Translations under genes and position numbers: made by a program | Assembly: GCA_020354575.1 (NCBI GenBank) | Contig: CP070649.1 | Coordinates: 1,699,174 to 1,746,292, forward strand | DNA: 47,119 nt | DNA from: Candidatus Bathyarchaeota archaeon | GTDB taxonomy: Archaea > Thermoproteota > Bathyarchaeia > Bathyarchaeales > SOJC01 | Reading direction: 5' to 3' | Shown: positions 33,983-41,184 of the stretch, piece after piece | Layout of the letters: every line of letters begins with the position of its first letter | Position numbering within the stretch: the stretch's first letter is position 1 | Notes under the pieces: generated by a model | Databases searched by the model: none | The model's input: only the letters and a program-made list of their open reading frames with translations | Told to the model about the DNA's origin: nothing

Positions 33983-34094
33983 GGTGAGTGGGAGGAGAGA
34001 GAGGAAGTGAATTACTTCCAATCTGTAGAAACTTTCTACACACTCACCATAATAATTGTGTGTTGCCCTACCTATATTGATTCTTATCAAATGA
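33983..34094 (+). repeat. Structured intergenic element, copy B
   Basis: The outer stem is GGTGAGTG (33983-33990) with CACTCACC (34041-34048). Within it are two perfect hairpins, GGAAGT/ACTTCC at 34003-34019 and TGTAGAAA/TTTCTACA at 34024-34040, making a three-way junction. The unpaired 5' strand is purine rich (GGAGGAGAGAGA). Downstream CTACCTATATT (34068-34078) and TTATCAAATGA (34084-34094) match copy A exactly, with the same five-base gap. The inner hairpins differ in sequence from copy A while pairing is kept, which suggests a conserved fold. Confidence 0.6.
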
Positions 34095-34188
34095 AGCGCC
34101 TGTCATCCAGATTTAAGATAAATTTCTTAGTGCTTCAACATAATTAATGCATTTTCCGATGAAATCTATGAATATATGCGAACCCTAT

Positions 34189-34332
34189 TTACCGTGAAAA
34201 TTTAATGGGATTTCTCTTAAATCGTTTCTTGCATTTAACGCTACAAAAAAAATACGTTTCTCCATCATAGCTCATTTTATATTTGGCCATCTTCTCATTC
34301 AAGATGGCGCCGCAAACAGGATCTCTAGGCAT
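34189..34332 (-). CDS. YHS-domain small metal-binding protein
   Basis: A 47-aa protein that is almost only a YHS domain: MPRDPVCGAILNEKMA, then YDGETYFFCSVKCKKRF and NPIKFSR. The pattern DPVCG ... Y(F)FCS..CK..F..NP is the signature of the YHS family, found in heavy-metal and cysteine-metal handling proteins and in some P-type ATPases. Three cysteines likely bind the metal. ATG at 34332 has AGTGAT upstream, and an ATATAC-T-GTATAT site lies 26-38 bp before it, giving a TATA box and a possible operator. A cysteine-rich gene this short is easily missed. Confidence 0.8.
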   Translation of the reverse strand: MPRDPVCGAILNEKMAKYKMSYDGETYFFCSVKCKKRFKRNPIKFSR

Positions 34333-34357
34333 TATAATCACTTTTGCAGAAATACAG

Positions 34358-34370
34358 ATATACTGTATAT
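34358..34370 (-). promoter_or_regulatory. Palindromic TATA/operator of the YHS gene
   Basis: ATATAC, a single T, then GTATAT form a 13-bp inverted repeat, located 26 bases before the YHS start codon. It overlaps where a TATA box should be, so a metal-responsive repressor could act here. Confidence 0.4.
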
Positions 34371-34537
34371 TCGCTTGGTTATATTGTTTTTCTAGTCATC
34401 CTCCATGATCGTGTATTGATATTTCTTCTTAACGATGATTTTGCCATTATGCCGCTAGGTAAATATATTTTTGCAGAGCGAGAATCTAAATCCAAGAGTG
34501 TTTCTATGATGAGCCAACATGTTTTTTTGTTACAAGT

Positions 34538-35146
34538 TTGCTTGTTCTCTGGAATCTGACTGTTATTCAATATATTTCAAAATGGTTTTATGATTTTTTC
34601 AAAAGATTTGAGGGAATACCCGCTGCTTATATTGGTCGCAAGGTCGTACATATTCTAGGAGGAGGCATTACTGGCTTGCTGACTCCTATGTTTTTTGAAG
34701 GGAATTACCACATTATTATAATATCCGCATTTCTGCTTGCAGGTTATACCAGATTTAAACGAAGCTGGAGGCCGATGTACTGGTTTCAAGTTAAAGAGAA
34801 TTCTTACGAAGTTCATTTCGCTCTTGCTTATGGTGTAGTCTTGATGCTTGGTGTAGTCCTTGGAGATATATGGGTTGGTTTAATCCCTGTTCTTCTAATG
34901 TCATTTGGCGACTCAGCTACGGGTCTTGTTCGTGCTTTCACGCAAAGAAGACAAACCAAATCTTGGGATGGTACATTTGCTATGTTTATCGTTTGCTCAG
35001 TCATTTGCATATGGAAATTAGGTCATTATGGCATTTTACTGGCGACAGCTGCAAGTCTTATTGAGCGAATAAAGACGCTGGACGATAATATCACGGTACC
35101 AGCGGTAGCTGCGATCCTTATGTATCTTGGAAAGTTTCTTTTTTGA
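34538..35146 (+). CDS. Dolichol/phytol kinase-like CTP-transferase family membrane protein
   Basis: A multi-pass membrane protein of the SEC59/COG0170 group, which phosphorylates isoprenoid alcohols using CTP or acts in CDP-lipid formation. IGRKVVHILGGG near residue 35 and MSFGDSATGLVRAF followed by KSWDGTFAMF are the family marks (GDSxxG, then K-S-x-GT). About six helices are visible. The start is uncertain: TTG at 34538 has no ribosome site and the frame opens at 34490. A T7 run at 34522-34528 separates it from another open frame (34344-34559), so a frameshift is possible. Confidence 0.72.
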   Translation: MLVLWNLTVIQYISKWFYDFFKRFEGIPAAYIGRKVVHILGGGITGLLTPMFFEGNYHIIIISAFLLAGYTRFKRSWRPMYWFQVKENSYEVHFALAYGVVLMLGVVLGDIWVGLIPVLLMSFGDSATGLVRAFTQRRQTKSWDGTFAMFIVCSVICIWKLGHYGILLATAASLIERIKTLDDNITVPAVAAILMYLGKFLF

Positions 35147-35277
35147 GCAATATGAATTGGATGGATAAGGATCACGTGCACGGTACTACTGAGAAACTAT
35201 TCTTTTGTGATGTATGGCAAAATATCCAAACAAACTCTAGGAAATTCAGTCCGAGAACTCCGAACTTTACATAAACA

Positions 35278-35538
35278 TCATTTGTATGAGATCAGAAGCT
35301 GAGAGCATCTTCTTCCTTGTCTTTTCATTGTAAAGCAATAGTTTCCTGCTCTTTTGTGTCCACAAGACTGCCGTAGCTTGCTGGTGATTTTTGCAGTGCA
35401 TCTATATCTTCGGTTTTTTCCCTTCTTGCCTGACCTCCATTTACGTAAGATTGTTCCTTTTTTTCCTTTATTCGTCGAACGTTGACGGACTTGCATATAA
35501 TGCCCCTTGATCTTCACTCTTTTCCTTGACTTGGCCAT
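35278..35538 (-). CDS. Small Lys/Arg-rich protein with cysteines
   Basis: I do not recognise this 86-aa protein. About one third of its residues are Lys or Arg (MAKSRKRVKIKGHYMQVRQR), and four cysteines lie in the second half (YRCTAKI, RQSCGHK, GNYCFTM, RRCSQ), so it may bind nucleic acid and perhaps a metal. ATG at 35538 or 35547 starts it. A TATA-like CATATAAC overlaps the inverted repeat at 35562-35579 just upstream, supporting real expression. It is convergent with the dolichol-kinase-like gene. Confidence 0.5.
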   Translation of the reverse strand: MAKSRKRVKIKGHYMQVRQRSTNKGKKGTILRKWRSGKKGKNRRYRCTAKITSKLRQSCGHKRAGNYCFTMKRQGRRCSQLLISYK

Positions 35539-35561
35539 GTCGATCATTCATTGTTAGCATC

Positions 35562-35579
35562 ATAACTTTGAAAAGTTAT
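35562..35579 (-). promoter_or_regulatory. Inverted repeat at the promoter of the basic protein gene
   Basis: ATAACTTT and AAAGTTAT, eight-base arms with two bases between, lie 15-30 bp before the start codon and overlap the TATA-like element. This is a candidate repressor site, possibly autoregulatory. Confidence 0.4.
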
Positions 35580-35684
35580 ATGAAACCAGAATTAGTATTG
35601 GATATACTTTTCGTCCTGTATCTCTGCCAGTTGTTGGAATTTTAAACCTATGAATTAGATAAATCGGGACGAAAATTAAAAACA

Positions 35685-35696
35685 CTTAATAATAAT
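35685..35696 (+). promoter_or_regulatory. TATA box of the candidate C/D sRNA
   Basis: CTTAATAATAAT after the A-rich GAAAATTAAAAAC lies about 25 bases before the predicted 5' end of the sRNA. This is the expected archaeal spacing. Confidence 0.45.
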
Positions 35697-35711
35697 TCTC
35701 TGCTTCACTGA

Positions 35712-35776
35712 ATTTGATGAAGAGTAAGGCGAGCATCTGAGTAAGTTTTCGATGATGATATCGCATACTCTGATTA
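35712..35776 (+). ncRNA. Candidate C/D box sRNA
   Basis: Four boxes occur in the right order: C box TGATGA (35715-35720), D' box CTGA (35737-35740), C' box ATGATGA (35752-35758), D box CTGA (35770-35773). The C'-to-D spacer is 11 bases and the C-to-D' spacer is 16. The total of about 60 nt is typical of archaeal 2'-O-methylation guides. A TATA box sits about 25 bp upstream. Guides would lie just before D' (TAAGGCGAGCAT) and D (TATCGCATACT). I found no perfect target in the partial 23S of this window. Confidence 0.6.
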
Positions 35777-35805
35777 GCCCAGTATGTATGTTATGCATGA
35801 GGGTA

Positions 35806-36000
35806 TCATATCTTGTCGATTCCTTCGTGGGCACGCAATGCCTCAACGAACTCAATAATTAGCTCAGTATCATCAAGTATTTGCTTATAGTGTTGCCTTG
35901 TCCTCATCTTTAGCATCCTGAATCCTTCTAATTTTTCTTTTTTCCATAAATATTGCGTGATTATTTTACGTTCCAAGTCAGTTACGATATGACTTCTCAT
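35806..36000 (-). CDS. Small conserved archaeal helical protein
   Basis: This 64-aa all-helical protein has the pattern TDLERKIITQYL, KLEGFRMLKMRTRQ and DDTELIIEFVEAL. It resembles a short archaeal family (LEGFRxL...R, then D-ELIxEF) seen in TACK genomes, of unknown function. ATG at 36000 follows GTTAAATTTC by about 12 bp, so the message is probably leaderless or has a very short leader. No operon partner is visible. Confidence 0.6.
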   Translation of the reverse strand: MRSHIVTDLERKIITQYLWKKEKLEGFRMLKMRTRQHYKQILDDTELIIEFVEALRAHEGIDKI

Positions 36001-36099
36001 GTGTAAAGAAATTTAACTAACGCCTATTATCTGAAGTTTCGAGTTCCATATCATATCTTTATTTGACTGATGACATCCCAGGTAAGCATGGATATTTAA

Positions 36100-36516
36100 T
36101 TATTTAATTTTCGCTAGATTTATGAAGTCCTTTATCATGTTAAAATGTCTAAATGCTAATTTTCTCTGAAGCTTTCTTGGCTTGATTAACTTTATCATCT
36201 CTACTTCCATCTCTTGCCTTTTCATCTTTCCGCCAATAGGCTTTACATGGAAACAAGTGGCTAGATAGTCATATTCTATATTATCTTGCACTCCTTTTTC
36301 ATGATATTCGCCTATTTTCTTGATAACTTTCACTTGAAGCCCTGTTTCTTCTCTTACCTCACGTACAATAGCATGTTTCAAACTTTCCCCTTCATCGACT
36401 CTTCCCCCTGGAAGCGCCCAATACCCTTTGAAAACCACTGTGCGTCGTTTAATAAGCAAGATTTGGCTATTGGGGAATTCCACGATTGCAGTCACTGTAC
36501 TACCACTGAATCTCAT
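36100..36516 (-). CDS. Nudix hydrolase
   Basis: It hydrolyses nucleoside-diphosphate-linked compounds. The complete Nudix box runs from GGRVDEGESLKHAIVREV to REETGLQ, with all Mg-binding glutamates. The preceding strand ILLIKRRTVVFKGYWALP is typical of MutT/ADP-ribose pyrophosphatase-like members. At about 139 aa it is a single domain. ATG at 36516 or TTG at 36522 starts it. The substrate is unknown. It is followed by a 100-bp gap and the small helical protein gene on the same strand. Confidence 0.88.
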   Translation of the reverse strand: MRFSGSTVTAIVEFPNSQILLIKRRTVVFKGYWALPGGRVDEGESLKHAIVREVREETGLQVKVIKKIGEYHEKGVQDNIEYDYLATCFHVKPIGGKMKRQEMEVEMIKLIKPRKLQRKLAFRHFNMIKDFINLAKIK

Positions 36517-36649
36517 TCTCAAACCTGCCCGTTGGAATCCTCTAGAAAAAGAATATCAAATACCTTTCGGGCAGTGCTCTTCATGTTCGAAGCGAAGTGT
36601 ACTAGAAAACTAGGCTGATTAGGCTGCATTCAAGATCTTTTAGATGTGG

Positions 36650-37072
36650 TTAGACAAAAACAGCCAGTATGAAGAGAATTGCACCAATTAGAGTCGATGA
36701 TAATGGATGGGACGATCTAATGGCAAAAGGATGCTCTTGAGTGACTTCAGCAAGGATAAGTGAGATACCTGTTCCTGCGAAAGCAAAGAAAATTTCACTT
36801 GATGCAAGAAAGATTTTCACTAAAATCAGTAATACCATTCCCCAGTGGTAGTGCTCGAACAACTCGATTCTTCTTTCATACTTGCTTATTCCAGTCCTCC
36901 ACCAAAGAAAGTCAAAAATTATACCTAAAAAGACACCTACTATGAGCCAAACGAAGACAGATAAAATTCCTACGCCATTTAGAGAAGTTATCATTATTGA
37001 TAGAGTATGTGTGATCAATACAATAAAATATATGTCTAGCTGCTTGCAATCATAATCAAGTCTCACTTGCAT
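36650..37072 (-). CDS. Predicted four-helix membrane protein
   Basis: A 140-aa membrane protein, with helices near LDIYFIVLITHTLSIMI, VGILSVFVWLIVGVFLGII, HWGMVLLILVKIFLASSEI and LIGAILFILAVFV. A charged loop, RTGISKYERRIELFEHYHWG, contains two histidines next to a helix. I do not recognise the family. The first 20 residues may be surplus. It is divergent from the HAD-like gene with only 46 bp between starts. Confidence 0.6.
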   Translation of the reverse strand: MQVRLDYDCKQLDIYFIVLITHTLSIMITSLNGVGILSVFVWLIVGVFLGIIFDFLWWRTGISKYERRIELFEHYHWGMVLLILVKIFLASSEIFFAFAGTGISLILAEVTQEHPFAIRSSHPLSSTLIGAILFILAVFV

Positions 37073-37118
37073 GTTTTTATAACGAGATCAGATTAAGTTT
37101 AGTTCTGGAGAATATGTC

Positions 37119-37754
37119 ATGGATGCTATCGTAGTAGACATTGATGATACAATCGTCAATACTAATCGCAGGCGATATATTACATGGTGTAAGGTTTTGG
37201 GAAGAGAAATTCCCTTTAGAGATGTTGAGTCATCAAGCTCAGAAGAAATTCTCGAGAAATATGGCGACTCCAATAGGAGGATTTGGGAGAAATTTTGGAT
37301 GGTAATCCTTTGCGTAAATGAAATCGGGGTGAAATTGTTAGAACTAGATAAGCCAATCCTCCACGTTCAGGAAATTCTCAAAAAATGGAGCGAAAAGTTC
37401 AAATTAATTTACTTGACTGCCCGAACAGAAAATATGAGGCAACTTACACTATATGAACTAGGAAAATTCGGATTCCCAACAATCGATGTAGAACTGAAGA
37501 TGTTTGAGCTTGACGACTGGAAGAACTACTCCTCCATATCATCAGTTGTGAAGACAAGATCCGTGAAGTTTGCTGAAATATTGACAGATTGCAATGTCTT
37601 TAGAGTTGTGGACGACTATCCAGACTTCTTTCAGGCCTACAACTACCCCTCCGTTCCCGACAGAATAGGTCTCCTTAGAGGGAAAAGATTTTCAAAAGAA
37701 CAATATTTCGCTAATGGCGCTACTAGAGTCATTGAAAGCTGGGATGAACTCTAA
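37119..37754 (+). CDS. HAD-like acid phosphatase family protein
   Basis: The N-terminus MDAIVVDIDDTIVNTNRRR holds the DxDxT nucleophile motif, LTARTENMR is motif II, and VDDYPDFFQAY is the acidic motif near the end. Motif III lysine is likely K in SVVKTRSVKF. The layout fits the HAD superfamily group that includes acid phosphatases and LNS2-like proteins. The length of 211 aa is normal. The substrate is unknown. ATG at 37119 is preceded by GGAG about 10 bases upstream. Confidence 0.8.
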   Translation: MDAIVVDIDDTIVNTNRRRYITWCKVLGREIPFRDVESSSSEEILEKYGDSNRRIWEKFWMVILCVNEIGVKLLELDKPILHVQEILKKWSEKFKLIYLTARTENMRQLTLYELGKFGFPTIDVELKMFELDDWKNYSSISSVVKTRSVKFAEILTDCNVFRVVDDYPDFFQAYNYPSVPDRIGLLRGKRFSKEQYFANGATRVIESWDEL

Positions 37755-37809
37755 GTTACGGAAGTATAGATCAAATTGCTTTTGACCAGTTGATGACCAG
37801 CGACCTGTC

Positions 37810-37980
37810 TTAAATTCTATATTTTCCATAGCCTGTGGATTTCACCCATAGTAAGATGTGCTTATCGCAGACCATTACTTGGATCCCATCATATCCTTTT
37901 GCTTTAAACTTCGTTCTTGCACTGCAATCTTTCTCTATGCATCCTTCTTTGACATTATTTCCTCTCAATGGCATCCTCAT
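37810..37980 (-). CDS. Small Cys/His protein
   Basis: A 56-aa protein with EGCIEKDCSARTKFKAKG and MVCDKHILLWV: three cysteines plus a histidine spaced for a small zinc finger (CxxxxC, then CxxH). I do not recognise the family. The start at 37980 is a guess between neighbouring ATG codons; TTG at 37995 is also open. It is convergent with the HAD gene and isolated. Confidence 0.4.
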   Translation of the reverse strand: MRMPLRGNNVKEGCIEKDCSARTKFKAKGYDGIQVMVCDKHILLWVKSTGYGKYRI

Positions 37981-38112
37981 ATTAACCAAAAACAAAGTCC
38001 CATGTTCACTATTAAGACCATGTTTTAGAACATTTCATTCTAATTTTCGAACAGCTTCCTATACTTATCAGCACACTTTACGCCTCTAGATGTGCTAAGT
38101 AGCACTTAGGAT

Positions 38113-38319
38113 TCACTTTGCAACTTCTTTCCAGTATCTTTCACAGCCTATCCTTCTGGGACATAATTCGCAATAGATTCTATGCAACCATCGGAAAAAT
38201 CCATTGCCACTCCATCCCCAACTGGCACCAAGCCTGGTAATTCCCTTCCATCTGGCGAGATATACTCTCTCCACGAATACACCCAACACAAATGCCACAA
38301 ATACAACCACTATCTCCAT
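38113..38319 (-). CDS. Small membrane-anchored protein with cysteine motif
   Basis: A 68-aa protein with one N-terminal membrane helix (MEIVVVFVAFVLGVFVERVY) and a soluble tail holding YCELCPRRIGC. Three cysteines in CxxC plus C spacing could bind iron or zinc. The frame is open to 38376, but ATG at 38319 has a perfect GGAGGG site five bases upstream, which decides the start. No family recognised. Confidence 0.6.
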   Translation of the reverse strand: MEIVVVFVAFVLGVFVERVYLARWKGITRLGASWGWSGNGFFRWLHRIYCELCPRRIGCERYWKEVAK

Positions 38320-38549
38320 AGTTGCCCTCCAATTCCTCAAATTGCCTTTATGCCTATTTACGTATTTCTCATTCACTTAGCAATTTGACGATATAGAAAT
38401 ATTAGAAAACGATAAGGGAGTGTGTTTAACACAAATTGACGACTTTGAACCATCCTCTTTTTCCTTAGGTTGAGGTGAGAAATGCAAGCATACATTATCC
38501 CTTCTCCTATGCTACGTACAGTAATGATAATAATGGGTTTAGGAAAGCT

Positions 38550-39302
38550 ATGATTATGGTGAGAAAAATTGCTTACCTTACTGTTGACGATTGTCCTTCC
38601 AAGGATATGAAGCAGAAGGTCGATTTTCTTCTGGAAAAGAATATTCCTGCGTTGTGGTTTTGTAGAGGTGAGTTCTTAGAGAAAAGACAAGAAGCTGTTA
38701 TCTATGCGATACAAAATGGGTTTGTGATAGGGAATCATTCATATACACATCCTCTCTTCTCAAGAATTCCAGTGGAAGAATGCTTCAAACAGATTGTATT
38801 GACCGATGAATTGATCGAAAAATTATATGAAAAAGCAGGAATTAAACGACCTGCCAAAGTATTCAGATTTCCTTGGGGTGATAAGGGCGGTGGATTTGAC
38901 ATGACAGAAAAAGGGTTTTTCCCTAAAAGTGAAAATCCTGAGAAAATAAGAATCGTTCAATCGTTTTTAAGGAAATTTGGTTATAGGCAACCAAGATTCA
39001 AAGGTATTAATTACGATTGGTTTAATGCAGCGAAACTGCTGAATTATGTCGATGTTTACTTCACGTTCGATACGATGGATTGGGCAGTTATGGTGAATAA
39101 GCCGAAATACGGAATCCGTGGATTAGAAGGAATTTTAGAACGATTAGATGAAGATGCTCCTGGCGAAGGAAAAGGTTTGAATTGTGCAGGCTCTAACGAG
39201 ATTATCCTTCTTCATGATTTAGCCGAGATATCCCATATATTTGAACCGATAGTAGAGAAACTTCTCGAAAAAGGACTAAAGTTTGAAAGGCCAGAATTTT
39301 AG
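38550..39302 (+). CDS. Polysaccharide deacetylase (NodB-like) family protein
   Basis: This is a carbohydrate-esterase 4-type deacetylase, removing acetyl or similar groups from glycans. NodB motifs in order are TVDDCPS (metal-binding aspartates), GNHSYTHP (histidines), RFPWGDKGG, DTMDWAV and IILLHD. No signal peptide is seen, so a cytosolic substrate or another export route is likely. ATG at 38550 has AGGAAAG upstream, better than the open frame start at 38475. The 250-aa length fits a single domain. Confidence 0.85.
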   Translation: MIMVRKIAYLTVDDCPSKDMKQKVDFLLEKNIPALWFCRGEFLEKRQEAVIYAIQNGFVIGNHSYTHPLFSRIPVEECFKQIVLTDELIEKLYEKAGIKRPAKVFRFPWGDKGGGFDMTEKGFFPKSENPEKIRIVQSFLRKFGYRQPRFKGINYDWFNAAKLLNYVDVYFTFDTMDWAVMVNKPKYGIRGLEGILERLDEDAPGEGKGLNCAGSNEIILLHDLAEISHIFEPIVEKLLEKGLKFERPEF

Positions 39303-39490
39303 TAAGGCTTACCGAGAGAAATGGAGATTCTCTGCATGTACTTGAATGCGGGAATAGAGAATTGTGTGATGTGAGCGATTCATTATCGCGAGGCGTGCAT
39401 GAGGGGAAACACCAATGCCAACCTTCTGAGAAGGGATGATGAGTATCATGGAGCAAGGGAAGGTGAGGCTAATAGAGCTCATGCATTCAT
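39303..39490 (+). pseudogene. Coding-like remnant with a frame break
   Basis: After the deacetylase stop, one frame reads RNGDSLHVLECGNRELCDVS onward to HQCQPSEKG with no start, then stops at about 39441. An overlapping frame continues with MMSIMEQGKVRLIELMHS and stops near 39492. The two together look like one decayed short product. I do not recognise it with certainty. The end overlaps a CATGCATTCATG palindrome-like motif. Confidence 0.3.
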
Positions 39491-39549
39491 GAACGGAAAC
39501 AGATTTATTTCCTAAATGTATAAAGCCTTAGCTACAAGAAGGTCCTAGC

Positions 39550-39930
39550 ATGAAATTGCCATCAATGTTCGAAATAAGACATAAAGGATTATTCTTTTTT
39601 ACACTCTTCTATTTGGTAGCAGGCATCCTCAACCTTGCGGTCTTAGGAATATATGGTTTAGATCTGCTTCATGTGGCTTTAATTGCGGTCTTGAGCTTGA
39701 TTACTTCCTTTGGGCTTTACGGACTACAAAGGTGGTCACTCTGGTTGGTAATCGGTTTGTTTTTTATCACAACAACCTATGGAGCCTTCATGCTAAACGC
39801 TATTCTTACTGATTATACATCTCCTCCAGGGATCAGCACCTCAATAGCCATTCTTGCAATAATTTTTTACCTTATTTTCACGTGGATAGCCACAATCTAT
39901 ATTGCATCAAATAGGAAAGACCTAAGATAA
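39550..39930 (+). CDS. Predicted four-helix membrane protein
   Basis: A 126-aa membrane protein with helices near LFFFTLFYLVAGILNLAVLG, LHVALIAVLSLITSFGLYGL, LWLVIGLFFITTTYGAFM and SIAILAIIFYLIFTWIATIY, ending in a basic tail. No family recognised. ATG at 39550 is preceded by AAGGTCC. Its end overlaps the end of the moeA gene by nine bases, tail to tail. Confidence 0.65.
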   Translation: MKLPSMFEIRHKGLFFFTLFYLVAGILNLAVLGIYGLDLLHVALIAVLSLITSFGLYGLQRWSLWLVIGLFFITTTYGAFMLNAILTDYTSPPGISTSIAILAIIFYLIFTWIATIYIASNRKDLR

Positions 39931-41184
39931 TCTTCCTATATCCTCCACGGGCTTAAACAGCAACACATCAACTTCTTCCCCTGATTCTACGAATTGCTGA
40001 GTTTCTTCTAACTCTATATAGCCATCTGCTTTGGCCAGCGTGGTTATGGCTCCTGATAGCCCCTCCAAAACAGGGGAAGCCAACCAGTGACCTGCATCAT
40101 TCTGGGAAAGAGTAACAGTGATAAATGTTCGACGTCCTCGAGCTGAAAAAACCTTGTCTGTAATTACCGCCCTTAGAGTAGTGGAAGGCAAAGCTTTCTG
40201 TTTAGTCAATAAAGGGAGGAATGGACGAATTAAAAGCTGATATGTTAGCAGAGCTGAAGTTGGGTGCCCCGGAAGGGAGAAAATAAGCTTTTCACCAACA
40301 ACAGCTACTGCAATGGGTTTGCCAGGCTTGATAGCTATTCCGTGGATTATCAACCCTGGCTCCCCCAATCCATCTATTATGTTTGGCAGAATATCTTTTG
40401 GTCCTACTGATACTCCGCCAGAAGTTATGACGACTTCACTGATGTCTAAAGCATTTTCCAAAGTTGATTTTAGCACTTCCACATTGTCGTCCTGGATGAT
40501 ATCAAAATTGATTGGTTCTACACCAATTTCCAAAAGAGCTGCAGTCAGCGTATATGCATTAATATCGTAGATTTTTCCTAGCGGTAAAGGATTCCCCGGG
40601 GCTATTATTTCCTGTCCAGTTGATATAACTGCCACTTTGGGTTTCTTATACACTTTTACTTGTGCAAACCCTAACGCTGCCAAAACTCCCAAGTTCTGCG
40701 AAGACAAAATAGTGCCACCTTTCAAAACCATCGCGTCTTTACGAATATCTGATCCTTTGCCCATCATGTTTTCATTTTTCACTACTGATTTGTAAACATA
40801 TACCTTCTCATTTTCTTCATTAGTGTGTTCAATCATAACAGCAGCATTTGAATTGGATGGCAATGGAGCACCCGTAACAATCTTCATAGCATAATTTTTC
40901 TCTAAGCGCAATTTTGATATTTCGCCGACATCCGCATAGCCTGATATCTTTAACATGACTGGTTTGTCCTCGTCGGCACCGAAGGTGTCTTCAGCTCTAA
41001 CTGCATAACCATCTACAGTTGAGCGACTAAATGGCGGTACATCCATAGGCGCAGCTATGTCACTAGCTAGTACCCGACCAACAGCTTTCAATAGAGGAAT
41101 TTCTTCAGTTTTGGGAGGTTTTGGGGAAAAAGCCTTTTCGATTCGTCTTTTTGCTTCGTCTAAACTAATTAATTGTCTAAACAC
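39922..41184 (-). CDS. moeA: Molybdopterin molybdenumtransferase MoeA, copy 1
   Basis: MoeA inserts molybdate or tungstate into adenylylated molybdopterin. PFSRSTVDGYAVRAEDTFGA is the N-terminal domain motif, VISTGQEI and VITSGGVSVGPKDI are the MPT-binding MoCF_biosynth motifs, and FSLPGHPTSALLTYQ the C-terminal one. The 420-aa length is normal. It overlaps the other moeA by eight bases, so the two are co-translated. Two copies often divide Mo and W insertion, which would be inference here. Confidence 0.92.
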   Translation of the reverse strand: MFRQLISLDEAKRRIEKAFSPKPPKTEEIPLLKAVGRVLASDIAAPMDVPPFSRSTVDGYAVRAEDTFGADEDKPVMLKISGYADVGEISKLRLEKNYAMKIVTGAPLPSNSNAAVMIEHTNEENEKVYVYKSVVKNENMMGKGSDIRKDAMVLKGGTILSSQNLGVLAALGFAQVKVYKKPKVAVISTGQEIIAPGNPLPLGKIYDINAYTLTAALLEIGVEPINFDIIQDDNVEVLKSTLENALDISEVVITSGGVSVGPKDILPNIIDGLGEPGLIIHGIAIKPGKPIAVAVVGEKLIFSLPGHPTSALLTYQLLIRPFLPLLTKQKALPSTTLRAVITDKVFSARGRRTFITVTLSQNDAGHWLASPVLEGLSGAITTLAKADGYIELEETQQFVESGEEVDVLLFKPVEDIGRLS

